Below the pieces are notes generated by a model. The model had not been told where the DNA came from, made no database searches, and was given only the letters and a program-made list of their open reading frames with translations. Made by a program: the position numbers and the translations under genes. A DNA stretch of 64,000 nucleotides, from NCBI RefSeq assembly GCF_000186245.1, contig NC_014935.1, positions 930,001 through 994,000 on the forward strand. The letters run 5' to 3'. This stretch comes from Nitratifractor salsuginis DSM 16511 (lineage in GTDB: Bacteria; Campylobacterota; Campylobacteria; Campylobacterales; Sulfurovaceae). Below are positions 41,393-50,260 of the stretch, piece after piece; positions within the stretch are counted from its first letter, which is position 1; each line of letters begins with the position of its first letter.

Positions 41393-43810
41393 ATGAGTCA
41401 ATTTGTCAAATGGTTCGAAGAGATCGGCATCGAGGATGTCCCTGAGGTGGGAGGGAAAAACGCTTCACTGGGAGAGATGTATCGCAATCTCACCGGTGAA
41501 GGGGTGCGGGTGCCACACGGCTTTGCGGTGACGGCGACGGCCTATCGGCATGTCTTGGAGTATAACGGGCTCGAGCCCAAGCTCCATGCCATCCTGGACG
41601 GCCTGGATTATGACGATGTCAAAGCCCTCCAGGAAGCGGGGGCCAAGTGCCGCGAACTGATCCATAACGCCAAGCTCCCCGAGGATCTCAAAGAGGAGAT
41701 CCTGAGCAACTACGGAAAGCTCAAAGAGGAGTATGGGGAAAATGTCTCACTGGCGGTGCGCTCTTCGGCGACGGCGGAGGATTCCCCCGAAGCCTCCTTC
41801 GCCGGGCAGAACGATACCTATCTGAACATCAAAGGCGACGAGGCGCTGCTGGACGCTTACAAACGCTGCCTCGCTTCCAACTTCACCGACCGGAGCCTCC
41901 ACTACAAGCACGACAACGATTTCGATTGGGCCAAAGTCTATCTGAGCGTTGTCGTGATGAAAATGGTGCGCTCCGATCTCGGCGCCAGCGGAGTGATGTT
42001 CAGCCTCGATACGGAGACAGGATTCAGAGATGTGGTCTTCATCAACGCCGCTTACGGGCTGGGGGAAAATGTGGTGCAGGGGACCATCGACCCCGACAGT
42101 TTCTATGTCCACAAGCCGACCTATGAAAAGGGGTACCGGGCCGTGCTCAAGCGCCGTCTGGGCAAAAAAGAGCTCAAGATGGTCTTCACCGATACCCTCA
42201 ATACCGACAATATCGCCGTGGAGTACACCAAAAACGTGCCGACCAGCGAAGAGGAGCGCAGCCACTACTGCATCAGCGACGACGATGTGATGGTGCTGGC
42301 CGACTACGCCATCAAGGTCGAGCGTCACTATTCCGAAAAGGCAGGCTACCAGAAGCCGATGGATATGGAGTGGGCCAAGGATGGTGAAGACGGCCATCTC
42401 TATATGGTCCAGGCCCGCCCCGAAACGGTCCAGAGTCAGAAAAAAGGGACGATCCTGGAGATCTATCATCTCAAAGAGCGGGGCAAGGTGCTGGTGAGCG
42501 GCCGGGCGGTCGGGACCAAGATTGGCCAGGGCAGGGTCCACTATATTCCCGATGTCAAGCATCTGAGCGAATTCAAACCCGGTGAAGTGCTCGTCGCCGA
42601 TACCACGACACCCGATTGGGAACCAGTGATGAAAACCGCCGCCGCCATTGTCACCAACAAAGGGGGCCGTACCTGCCATGCCGCCATCGTCAGCCGTGAG
42701 CTGGGCATTCCCGCCGTCGTCGGCGCCGAGGGAGCGACGGAGATCCTCAAAGACGGCCAGGAAGTGACCGTCAGCTGCGCCGAGGGGGAGACCGGCTATG
42801 TCTACGAAGGGCTCCTTCTTTTCGAGATCGAGAAGGTGGACTTGAGCGATTTGCCCAAACCCAAGACCGAGATCATGATGAACCTGGGCAACCCAGACCA
42901 GGCCTTCAGCCTTGCCTCTCTGCCCGTGGACGGGATCGGCCTGGCGCGGATGGAATTTATCATCAACGAATACATCAAAGCCCATCCGATGGCCTTGAAA
43001 CATCCTGAAAAAGTGGACGAAGAGACGCGCAGGAAACTCGAAGAGCTGAGCCGTGCCTATGAGGATATGGTGGACTTCTTCGTCAAAACCCTCTCCGAAG
43101 GGGTCGCGACCATCGCAGCCGCGGTCTATCCCAAACCCTGCGTCGTGCGGATGAGCGACTTCAAGACCAATGAATACGCCACGCTCCTGGGCGGAAAATT
43201 CTTCGAGCCCGAAGAGGACAACCCGATGATCGGCTTCCGCGGCGCCGCCCGCTACACCCATCCCGCCTACGAAGAGGGCTTCGCCCTGGAGTGCGCGGCG
43301 ATGAAGCGGGCCAGAGAGGTGATCGGTATGGAGAACATCATCCTGATGATCCCCTTCTGCCGCCGGGTCCCCGAAGGGGAGAAGGTGGTCGAGACCATGG
43401 CCAAATACGGCCTCAAGAAAGGGGAAAAAGACCTCAAGATCTATGTGATGTGCGAGATCCCCAACAACGTCATCCAGATCGACGAATTCAGCAAGACCTT
43501 CGACGGCTTCAGCATCGGTTCCAACGACCTGACCCAGCTCACCCTGGGGGTCGACCGGGACAGCGAGATCGTCGCCTTCGACTACGACGAGCGGGATCCC
43601 GGCGTGCTGAAGATGATCGAAATGGCCGTCAAGGGATGCCAACGCAATCACCGCCACAGCGGCATCTGCGGCCAGGCACCCAGCGATTATCCCGAGGTGG
43701 CGGAGTTCCTGGTCAAGCTGGGCATCGACTCCATGAGCCTCAACCCCGACAGCGTGCTGCGGACCATTCAGGATGTGGTGAAGCTGGAAGAGAAGCTGGG
43801 AAGGAAGTAA
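41393..43810 (+). CDS. ppsA: Phosphoenolpyruvate synthase
   Basis: 805 residues from ATG 41393 (GAAAGGATC as RBS). Pyruvate + ATP to PEP + AMP + Pi. Order: ATP-grasp PEP/pyruvate-binding domain (LAVRSSATAEDSPEASFAGQ), the swivelling phosphohistidine domain (NKGGRTCHAAIVSRELGIP, active His), and the TIM-barrel PEP-utilising domain with FSIGSNDLTQL and catalytic Cys in HSGICGQAPS. Full length. It is the first step of gluconeogenesis from pyruvate in chemolithoautotrophs; an aldolase and enolase are nearby. Confidence 0.96.
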   Translation: MSQFVKWFEEIGIEDVPEVGGKNASLGEMYRNLTGEGVRVPHGFAVTATAYRHVLEYNGLEPKLHAILDGLDYDDVKALQEAGAKCRELIHNAKLPEDLKEEILSNYGKLKEEYGENVSLAVRSSATAEDSPEASFAGQNDTYLNIKGDEALLDAYKRCLASNFTDRSLHYKHDNDFDWAKVYLSVVVMKMVRSDLGASGVMFSLDTETGFRDVVFINAAYGLGENVVQGTIDPDSFYVHKPTYEKGYRAVLKRRLGKKELKMVFTDTLNTDNIAVEYTKNVPTSEEERSHYCISDDDVMVLADYAIKVERHYSEKAGYQKPMDMEWAKDGEDGHLYMVQARPETVQSQKKGTILEIYHLKERGKVLVSGRAVGTKIGQGRVHYIPDVKHLSEFKPGEVLVADTTTPDWEPVMKTAAAIVTNKGGRTCHAAIVSRELGIPAVVGAEGATEILKDGQEVTVSCAEGETGYVYEGLLLFEIEKVDLSDLPKPKTEIMMNLGNPDQAFSLASLPVDGIGLARMEFIINEYIKAHPMALKHPEKVDEETRRKLEELSRAYEDMVDFFVKTLSEGVATIAAAVYPKPCVVRMSDFKTNEYATLLGGKFFEPEEDNPMIGFRGAARYTHPAYEEGFALECAAMKRAREVIGMENIILMIPFCRRVPEGEKVVETMAKYGLKKGEKDLKIYVMCEIPNNVIQIDEFSKTFDGFSIGSNDLTQLTLGVDRDSEIVAFDYDERDPGVLKMIEMAVKGCQRNHRHSGICGQAPSDYPEVAEFLVKLGIDSMSLNPDSVLRTIQDVVKLEEKLGRK

Positions 43811-43839
43811 ATTAGTAGTGAGTAGTGAGGAGTGAGGAA
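43811..43839. repeat. Short purine-rich tandem repeat after ppsA
   Basis: A series of TAGTGAG/AGTGAGG units follows the ppsA stop. Same class as the repeats at 11423 and 20466. Confidence 0.5.
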
Positions 43840-43864
43840 CTAAAGGGATGACAAAGGATAGATC

Positions 43865-44095
43865 ATGGCAGAGGTCAAGAAAATAATCTCTATGAATGAG
43901 GAGATTGCTCGTGAGCTAGAGAATCTTTCCAGAATCTTGGGCATAACGCAAGAAGAGATAATCGAAAGAGCTCTGGGTTTCTATTTTGACCACACTGACG
44001 CAATGATTGCCGAGAAGATTTCCCGCGAAATTCGTGAAGGAAAAATGATAGTGCGTGATGCTGATGATGTTTTTCCGATCTCTCGGCTTATGTGA
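43865..44095 (+). CDS. Ribbon-helix-helix (antitoxin-like) small protein
   Basis: 76 residues; the segment EIARELENLSRILGITQEEIIERALGFYF has the RHH (CopG/Arc) strand-helix-helix pattern and the tail FPISRLM is unlike a toxin. The DNA is AT-richer than neighbouring genes and the codon use differs. AAAGGA precedes the ATG. Such proteins are often antitoxins, but no toxin gene is visible on either side (ppsA upstream, aldolase downstream). It is either an orphan antitoxin or a stand-alone regulator. Confidence 0.65.
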   Translation: MAEVKKIISMNEEIARELENLSRILGITQEEIIERALGFYFDHTDAMIAEKISREIREGKMIVRDADDVFPISRLM

Positions 44096-44140
44096 AGATA
44101 TCGATCAACAATCCAATAACAATACAAAAAAGGAGACAAC

Positions 44141-45058
44141 ATGATCAGAGAAGACTTTCGTGACTTCCTCCCCGCCGATGTCCCGGCGGACAAGGAGAAG
44201 GAGTTTCTGGAGAATTTCGAGAAGAGCACGGGCGGAAGTGGACGGTTGATGCTCTTTGCCGGGGACCAGAAGGTAGAGCACCTCAACAACGACTTTCATG
44301 GCGAGGGGATCCCCGAGGAGGACAACGACCCCGAGCATCTCTTCCGCATCGCCAAGATGGCGAAGATCGGGGTCTTCGCGACCCAGTTTGGGCTCATCTC
44401 CCGCTATGGACGCGATTACAAGGATGTTCCCTACCTGGTGAAGCTCAACTCCAAGACCAATCTCGTCCCCTACGACGCTAAGGACCCCTATAGCCAGCAG
44501 TGGCTGGAGGTGGAGGATGTGGTCCGTTTCCGCGACAGCAGCGGCCTGGATATCCGCGGCGTGGGCTACACCGTCTATCTGGGGGGCGAGCACGAGCACT
44601 CCATGCTGCGTGAAGCGGCCCGAATCGTTCACGAGGCGCATAGCCACGGAATGCTGGCGGTGCTCTGGATGTATCCCAAAGGCCCCTTCGTCAAAAACGA
44701 GCATGATCCTCATCTCATCGCCGGGGCTGCCGGGGTCGCCGCCTGTCTGGGGGCCGACTTCGCCAAGGTGAAGGTCCCCTACGACAAAGAGGGGCAGCCG
44801 CTGCCCGAGCTCCTGCAGGAGGCTACCACCGCCGCCGGGCGCACCGGGGTACTCTGCGAAGGGGGCTCCAGGATCGACGAAGAGACCTTCCTGCGCCAGC
44901 TCCACGAGCAGATCCATATCGGCCACAGCCGGGGTAACGGCACCGGACGCAATATCCATCAGCGCCCCCTGCAGGAGGCGGTGAAGATGGCCGATGCCAT
45001 CTATGCCGTTACCTGCGAGAATAAGAGTGTGAAAGAGGCCTTGGAGATCCTGGCGTAA
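44141..45058 (+). CDS. Class I fructose-bisphosphate aldolase (FbaB/DhnA-like)
   Basis: 305 residues of the DeoC/LacD-like archaeal-type class I aldolase family. Schiff-base lysine in ADFAKVKVPYD; MLFAGDQKVEHLNNDFHG, YPKGPFVKNEHDPHLI and CEGGSRIDEETF (phosphate/loop) fit the family. Cleaves or makes fructose 1,6-bisphosphate. AAAAAGGAGACAAC precedes ATG. With ppsA and eno it supports a gluconeogenic cluster. Aldolase versus transaldolase-like activity cannot be told from sequence alone. Confidence 0.9.
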   Translation: MIREDFRDFLPADVPADKEKEFLENFEKSTGGSGRLMLFAGDQKVEHLNNDFHGEGIPEEDNDPEHLFRIAKMAKIGVFATQFGLISRYGRDYKDVPYLVKLNSKTNLVPYDAKDPYSQQWLEVEDVVRFRDSSGLDIRGVGYTVYLGGEHEHSMLREAARIVHEAHSHGMLAVLWMYPKGPFVKNEHDPHLIAGAAGVAACLGADFAKVKVPYDKEGQPLPELLQEATTAAGRTGVLCEGGSRIDEETFLRQLHEQIHIGHSRGNGTGRNIHQRPLQEAVKMADAIYAVTCENKSVKEALEILA

Positions 45059-45191
45059 GCAAGGATCCGGTCGTTAGTCGTTGGTTGTTGGAAAAGGTTG
45101 GAGGGGGCTGTATGGCCCTGGCGCAATCTGATAGTTTGCATAACAGCGGAGGCGAGCCCTGGCTAATATGAATAAATATAAAGGAAACTGA

Positions 45192-46586
45192 ATGAAACAA
45201 TATGATCTGGTCGTCATCGGGGCCGGTCCCGGGGGCACGCCCGCAGCTATGATGGCGGCACGCTTCGGGAAGAAGGTCCTGCTGATCGACAAACGGGGAG
45301 AGCCGGGTGGCGAATGCCTCTTCGAAGGGTGCATCCCCTCCAAGATCCTCGAGAACGCCGCCAACCGATACGCCTTGCTCAAAGAGGCGAGATCGTTCCA
45401 TATCGATCTGGATGGAGCGGCGCAGATCCACTGGGAAGAGGTGATCGCCGACAAAGATGTGCTCCTTGAGCAGCGTGCCCAGGCGGCGCTGGCCTCGTTC
45501 AAAGTGCTGCCGAGCCTCGACTTCCTGGCCGGGGAAACGGCCTTTGTCGATGCCCATACCATCGAGGTGAACGGGGAACGCTACGGCTTCGAGCATGCCA
45601 TTGTGGCTACGGGGGCTTCGGCCCATATCCCCCCGCTGAAAGGGGAGGGGGTCTCCAGAGCCTGGACCAACGCCGATATCTTCAAAGCGAAAGAGCTCCC
45701 CGAAGAGATCGCCTTTATCGGGGCGGGGGCCATCAGCTGTGAATTGGTGCAAATGTTCGCCAAGCTCGGGGTGAAATGCCACATCCTCGAGCGCGGGCCC
45801 CGCATTCTCAAGCGGATCGACGAAGAGGCGGCCCTGATCGTGCAAAAGCGGATGCAGGAGCAGGGGATCGAGGTCCTCCTCAATGTCGGCTTCGATTCCA
45901 TCGATGGAGATGAAGGAGATTTCACGATTCGCTATACCCAGGAGGGCGCAGCCAAGACCCTCAGGGTCCCGCACCTGCTCATCGCCACGGGGCGCGCCGC
46001 CAATGTGGAGGGGATCGGCCTTGAAAAGGCCGGAGTCGAGTTCGACCGCCATGGCATCAAGGTTGACGGCGGAATGCAGAGCACCGTCCCCCATATCTAT
46101 GCGGTAGGCGATTGCGCCGTCGGGCCCAAGTTCGCCCACTGGGCCACCTACACCGCCGGTGTCGCCATCCACAACATCTATGCTCCTACGCGCCACGAAG
46201 CCCAGGAAGAGAAGCTCAGCTGGGTGCTCTTCAGCGATCCCCAGATCGCCTCGGCGGGCCTTTCCGAGGCCGAAGCGGCCCAAAAGGGCTTGGAAGTGAG
46301 CGTGGAGAAATACGATTACGCCGCCGATGCCCGGGCCCAGATCGACAAGGATGCGGAAGGCTTCATCAAATTCGTGGTGGAGACGAAAAGTGGAGTGATC
46401 AAGGGGGTCCAGGTCGTTAGCTACGACGCTTCGAGCCTGGCGGGGGAAGCTTCGCTCATTGTCGCCAATGCCATGACGGTGCTGCAGGTTATGGGGGCCA
46501 TCCATCCCCATCCCACGCTCACCGAGGGATTCGGCAAACTGGCTCAGAGCCTCTTTTTTAAATCTATGATGAACCGGAGACGTTAA
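45192..46586 (+). CDS. Dihydrolipoamide dehydrogenase-like FAD disulfide oxidoreductase
   Basis: 464 residues, class I pyridine nucleotide-disulfide oxidoreductase. FAD site VVIGAGPGGTPAAMMAA; redox disulfide Cys42/Cys47 in GGECLFEGCIPSK; FAD/NAD motif IAFIGAGAISCELV; AVGDCAVGP; C-terminal active-site His-Glu in IHPHPTLTEGF. No lipoyl E2 or PDH genes are nearby, and Campylobacterota often use pyruvate:ferredoxin oxidoreductase, so its partner is unclear (glycine cleavage, 2-oxoacid complex or another disulfide substrate). The 133-base gap upstream has a GTTGGTTGTTGG-type micro-repeat at 45070-45091. Its stop abuts the next ATG. Confidence 0.86.
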   Translation: MKQYDLVVIGAGPGGTPAAMMAARFGKKVLLIDKRGEPGGECLFEGCIPSKILENAANRYALLKEARSFHIDLDGAAQIHWEEVIADKDVLLEQRAQAALASFKVLPSLDFLAGETAFVDAHTIEVNGERYGFEHAIVATGASAHIPPLKGEGVSRAWTNADIFKAKELPEEIAFIGAGAISCELVQMFAKLGVKCHILERGPRILKRIDEEAALIVQKRMQEQGIEVLLNVGFDSIDGDEGDFTIRYTQEGAAKTLRVPHLLIATGRAANVEGIGLEKAGVEFDRHGIKVDGGMQSTVPHIYAVGDCAVGPKFAHWATYTAGVAIHNIYAPTRHEAQEEKLSWVLFSDPQIASAGLSEAEAAQKGLEVSVEKYDYAADARAQIDKDAEGFIKFVVETKSGVIKGVQVVSYDASSLAGEASLIVANAMTVLQVMGAIHPHPTLTEGFGKLAQSLFFKSMMNRRR

Positions 46587-46823
46587 ATGCACAAAGAGAA
46601 AAAGAGACGCAAATTCAATTGGGGGCGCTATCTCAAAGTCTCCTTTGTTTACTTCATCGTATTCATCATGGTTTCACTGCTGATCGATTACTATGCGATG
46701 ATGGCTTTCAATTTCCTCTGGTTCGTTTTCGGCTCCGCAGTCGCTGCATTGATCGTCAGCTACATCCACGTCAAAAGTGGTAAAAAGGATCATGTGGACG
46801 AAGTGGCCGAAGAGTTGCTCTGA
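46587..46823 (+). CDS. Small membrane protein of unknown function
   Basis: 78 residues. Very basic N-terminus (MHKEKKRRKFNWGR), then two membrane segments (about 16-34 and 38-58) and a short cytosolic tail ending EVAEELL. ATG follows the previous TAA directly, so it is co-translated with the disulfide oxidoreductase. Family not recognised. Confidence 0.65.
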   Translation: MHKEKKRRKFNWGRYLKVSFVYFIVFIMVSLLIDYYAMMAFNFLWFVFGSAVAALIVSYIHVKSGKKDHVDEVAEELL

Positions 46824-46841
46824 ATCTCCCACTTTCCGCTC

Positions 46842-46873
46842 AGGATTTTTCTGAGTGCAACGCAGGTTGCCTC
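46842..46873 (+). terminator. Double hairpin downstream of the small membrane gene
   Basis: CTCAG (46842-46846)/CTGAG (46854-46858) with a T-rich loop, then GCAAC (46860-46864)/GTTGC (46869-46873). No trailing T-run; weak. Confidence 0.35.
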
Positions 46874-46934
46874 ATCTATCCATCATATACCGCTATCATA
46901 TTCGAGTAATATAAATTTAATAAGGAGGTTCACA

Positions 46935-47501
46935 ATGTGGAACTATCAAATGTGGCCGACTGACTCGGATATGCTGAGCAAGTTTGCCAAACACTCGACC
47001 ATCGTCGGGATCATTATGGCTATTTTGGGGATCCTGGCGATCGTCTACCCCTTCGTCGGATCCCTCTTTACCCTGGCCTTCGTCGCCTGGCTGATGATCT
47101 TCGGCGGTTTCGTCGCCGCCTTCAGTACCGCCAAGACCAATCCCCAGGATTGGCTGGGATGGTTCAAAGCCTTTATCCTGGTCCTGACCGGCGGATTGAT
47201 GATCTTCAAACCCGCTGTGGGGATCCAGGCCCTGGGCCTCGTTTTGGCGATCTACTTTTTGCTGGACGCATTCGGAGGCTTTGCGATGGGTGCGCTGATG
47301 CGCCCCGCCAAGGGATGGTGGCTCTGGACACTTAACGGTCTCTTTTCGCTGATCCTGGCTGTGATTTTCCTCGCATCCTGGATCAATGTGGTCGAAACCG
47401 CCTGGCTGATCGGCATCTTCGTCGGGATCAGCCTGCTCTTCGACGGGATCGTCCTGCTCTTTATGGGCAGCCAGCTCAAAAAAGCCGCCACAGAAGCGTA
47501 A
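46935..47501 (+). CDS. HdeD-family (DUF308) acid-resistance membrane protein
   Basis: 188 residues, six membrane segments in three repeats of a DUF308 unit, with GIIMAILGILAIVYPFVG, MIFGGFVAAFSTAKT and LLDAFGGFAMGALMRPAKGW. HdeD is needed for high-density acid resistance in E. coli; mechanism unknown. AAGGAGG ahead of ATG 46935. Lies near yfdX and the P3A ATPases, which supports an acid-stress reading of the region. Confidence 0.85.
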   Translation: MWNYQMWPTDSDMLSKFAKHSTIVGIIMAILGILAIVYPFVGSLFTLAFVAWLMIFGGFVAAFSTAKTNPQDWLGWFKAFILVLTGGLMIFKPAVGIQALGLVLAIYFLLDAFGGFAMGALMRPAKGWWLWTLNGLFSLILAVIFLASWINVVETAWLIGIFVGISLLFDGIVLLFMGSQLKKAATEA

Positions 47502-47613
47502 GCTTCCGGCGACTCGTATACCTGGTTCAATAGTGTGGAGCGAGCGAAAAGAGAGTCGTTAGACTGTTTTTTTGATCGCTCCCGTTTCGTGATAATGATG
47601 AAAGGGAAAGATC

Positions 47614-48891
47614 ATGGCAGCGACAAGCATCAAAGACCTTCAAGCGATCGAAGTCCTCGATTCGCGTGGAAACCCTACCGTTCGCGTTTTCGCCACATTG
47701 GAGAACGGCGTGCGGGTCAGTGCGTCGGTCCCCTCCGGTGCCAGCACCGGAGAGTATGAGGCAGTGGAGCTTCGCGACGGCGACCCCACCCGCTACGGCG
47801 GCAAGGGGGTTCTCAAAGCCTGCGCCAACGTTATGGAGGTCATCGCTCCGGCATTGCGGGGGATGGATGCAAGGGAGCAGCTGGCCATCGACCGGACGAT
47901 GATCGAGCTCGACGGCACGGAGAACAAAGCGCGCCTGGGGGCCAATGCGATCCTGGGTGTTTCGATGGCGGTCGCCAAAGCGGCAGCGGTTAGCGAAGGC
48001 GAAGAGCTCTACCGCTACCTGGGCGGCAGTGAAGCGCGGCGGCTGCCCGTTCCCTGCATGAACATCCTCAACGGCGGGGAACACGCCGACAACAGCGTCG
48101 ATTTCCAAGAGTTCATGGCGGTGCCCCACGGCGCTCCGAGCTTCAGCGAAGGGCTGCGCTATGTGGCCGAGACTTTTCACACGCTCAAGAAGATCCTCGA
48201 AGCCAAAGGCTACTCCACCGCCGTCGGGGACGAGGGAGGCTTCGCCCCCAATCTCGGCAGCAACGAAGAGGCGATCGAACTCATCGTCGAAGCGATCGAA
48301 AAGAGCGGCTACAAACCCGGCATCGATATCTCCATCGCCATCGACAGTGCCGCAACCTCCTTCTCCACGGACAAAAAGGGGCACTACAATCTCAAATGGT
48401 CCGGAGCCGGGGAGATGACCAGCGACGACCTGATCGCCCTGGCCAAAGAGTGGGTGGCCAAGTATCCCATCATTCTCTGGGAAGATCCCCTCGCCGAGGA
48501 GGATTGGGAAGGCTTCGCCAAGTTCACGAAGGAGCTCGGGGACAAGATCGAAGTGGTGGGGGATGATATTTTCGTCACCAATACCAAATTCATCCGCCGG
48601 GGCATCGAAGAGCATACCGCCAACGCTTCCCTGATCAAACTCAACCAGATCGGCAGCGTCACCGAAACGGTGGATGCGGTTCGACTCTGCATCGAGCACG
48701 GATGGCGGGCGTTTCTCTCCCATCGCTCCGGAGAGACGTGCGACAGCTTCCTGGCCGATTTCGCCGTGGCGATGGGGACGGGCCATCTCAAGAGCGGCTC
48801 CGCTTCCCGCAGCGAGCGCCTGGCCAAATACAACCGCTTGCTGGAGATTGAAGCGCAGCTCGGTCCCGATGCGCTCTATTATTGGAAATAA
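47614..48891 (+). CDS. eno: Enolase
   Basis: 425 residues. 2-Phosphoglycerate to PEP. Substrate loops [12 protein letters not shown] and [14 protein letters not shown]; metal/acid residues in [36 protein letters not shown] (base Lys), and [16 protein letters not shown]. Full length. AAAGGGAAAG precedes ATG. Stands alone between hdeD and the carriers. Confidence 0.96.
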   Translation: MAATSIKDLQAIEVLDSRGNPTVRVFATLENGVRVSASVPSGASTGEYEAVELRDGDPTRYGGKGVLKACANVMEVIAPALRGMDAREQLAIDRTMIELDGTENKARLGANAILGVSMAVAKAAAVSEGEELYRYLGGSEARRLPVPCMNILNGGEHADNSVDFQEFMAVPHGAPSFSEGLRYVAETFHTLKKILEAKGYSTAVGDEGGFAPNLGSNEEAIELIVEAIEKSGYKPGIDISIAIDSAATSFSTDKKGHYNLKWSGAGEMTSDDLIALAKEWVAKYPIILWEDPLAEEDWEGFAKFTKELGDKIEVVGDDIFVTNTKFIRRGIEEHTANASLIKLNQIGSVTETVDAVRLCIEHGWRAFLSHRSGETCDSFLADFAVAMGTGHLKSGSASRSERLAKYNRLLEIEAQLGPDALYYWK

Positions 48892-48916
48892 GGACAGATA
48901 ATCAGGGGAGGCTTCG

Positions 48917-50260
48917 ATGGGCGGATCGGGCAAAGAGAAAAAGGCCTTCGGACTTTGGAGTGCCATCTTCATCGGCATCGGTTCGATGGTGGGGGCCGGG
49001 ATCTTCATCGTCATCGGCGAAGCGGGGGCCATCGCCGGGAATATCGTCTGGCTCTCCTTCATCTTCGGCGGGATCGCCGCGCTGCTGAGCGGCTACTCCC
49101 TGGCCAAACTGGCTCTTCGTTATCCCTCCAGGGGCGGGATCGTCGAGTATTTGGTGCAGGGCTACGGCGAAGGGGTCTTCTCCGGTTCGGCAAGTGTGCT
49201 TTTTTACTTCGCCGGCCTGGTTGCCATCGCTGCCGTGGCCAAGAGCTTCGGCACCTACGCCGCTACCTTCCTCCACGCGCAGAACACCCCCTCCATCGTC
49301 AATGCCTTTGCCCTGGGGATCGTGGGCTTCTTCCTGCTCATCAACCTTATCGGGGCCACCTTCGTCGCCAAGTCGGAGAACCTCCTGGTCATCATCAAGG
49401 TGACCATCCTCACCGTCTTTGCTGTGGCGGCGGCCTGGCATATTGACCCGGCACTGCTCAGTGCAAAAAAGATGCCGCCGATTATGAATATGCTCTATGC
49501 CATTGGCTTGACCTTCTTCGCCTATCAGGGTTTCAGCGTCATTACCAATACGGTCGAAGATATGGAGAACCCGGCCCGTAATATGATGCGGGCGATGATC
49601 GGGGCGATCCTGATCGTGATGGCGCTCTATGTCCTGACCGCCGTGGCGGTCCTGGGGAACCTTCCTCTTCCCGAAGTGATCAAGGCAAAAGATTACACCC
49701 TGGCGGAAGCGGCCAAACCGGTCTTTGGCGTGCTGGGCTTCAAAGTGATGGCGGCGACGGCGCTGCTTTCGACCGCTTCGGCCATCAACGCTTCCCTCTA
49801 TGCCACGGCGGAGATCAGCTATACCATGGCCAAAGAAGGAAACCTCCCCAAGGTCTACAGCTACAACGTCTTTCAATCCAACGAAGGGCTCATCATCAGT
49901 TCGCTGCTTATTGTGCCGATGATTCTTTTCTTTGACCTTTCGGAAGTGACGACGGTCGCGGCCCTGTCGGTGCTGATCGTGCAGGGGCTGACTCATATCG
50001 GGCATCTGATGCGGCTCAAAGAGACCGGAGCCAACGGTGTGCTGGTCTTTTTGGCGGCGGCGGCGATGTTCACGATCACTGCGCTGACCCTCCACTACAC
50101 CCGGCTTCATGATCCGGCTATCGGCTACTATCTGCTGGGGGCCTTCGTCCTCTGCTTTTTGGTCGAGGTGAGCCTGCGGATCTTTACAAAGCGTATCGTC
50201 ACCCGCCAGGTGGTGGACCTCTTCAATTTCAAACGCTGGGAGGATGAGAAAAAGATATGA
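48917..50260 (+). CDS. APC-superfamily amino-acid/polyamine transporter
   Basis: 447 residues, about twelve membrane segments. N-terminal FGLWSAIFIGIGSMVGAGIF with the Gly-Ser-Met-Val-Gly-Ala-Gly unwound helix is the APC substrate motif. MENPARNMMRAMIGA and MAATALLSTASAINASLYA fit the APC fold. Substrate cannot be told; cationic amino acids or amines are typical. Translationally coupled to the next gene (stop overlaps start ATGA). GGGGAGGC precedes ATG. Confidence 0.85.
   Translation: MGGSGKEKKAFGLWSAIFIGIGSMVGAGIFIVIGEAGAIAGNIVWLSFIFGGIAALLSGYSLAKLALRYPSRGGIVEYLVQGYGEGVFSGSASVLFYFAGLVAIAAVAKSFGTYAATFLHAQNTPSIVNAFALGIVGFFLLINLIGATFVAKSENLLVIIKVTILTVFAVAAAWHIDPALLSAKKMPPIMNMLYAIGLTFFAYQGFSVITNTVEDMENPARNMMRAMIGAILIVMALYVLTAVAVLGNLPLPEVIKAKDYTLAEAAKPVFGVLGFKVMAATALLSTASAINASLYATAEISYTMAKEGNLPKVYSYNVFQSNEGLIISSLLIVPMILFFDLSEVTTVAALSVLIVQGLTHIGHLMRLKETGANGVLVFLAAAAMFTITALTLHYTRLHDPAIGYYLLGAFVLCFLVEVSLRIFTKRIVTRQVVDLFNFKRWEDEKKI

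Noticed and set aside
41747-43657. 636-residue minus-strand frame antisense to ppsA
   Set aside because: A shadow of the high-GC ppsA codons with biased composition and no family motif.
47527-49062. 511-residue minus-strand frame antisense to enolase
   Set aside because: A shadow frame of enolase with no recognisable domain.
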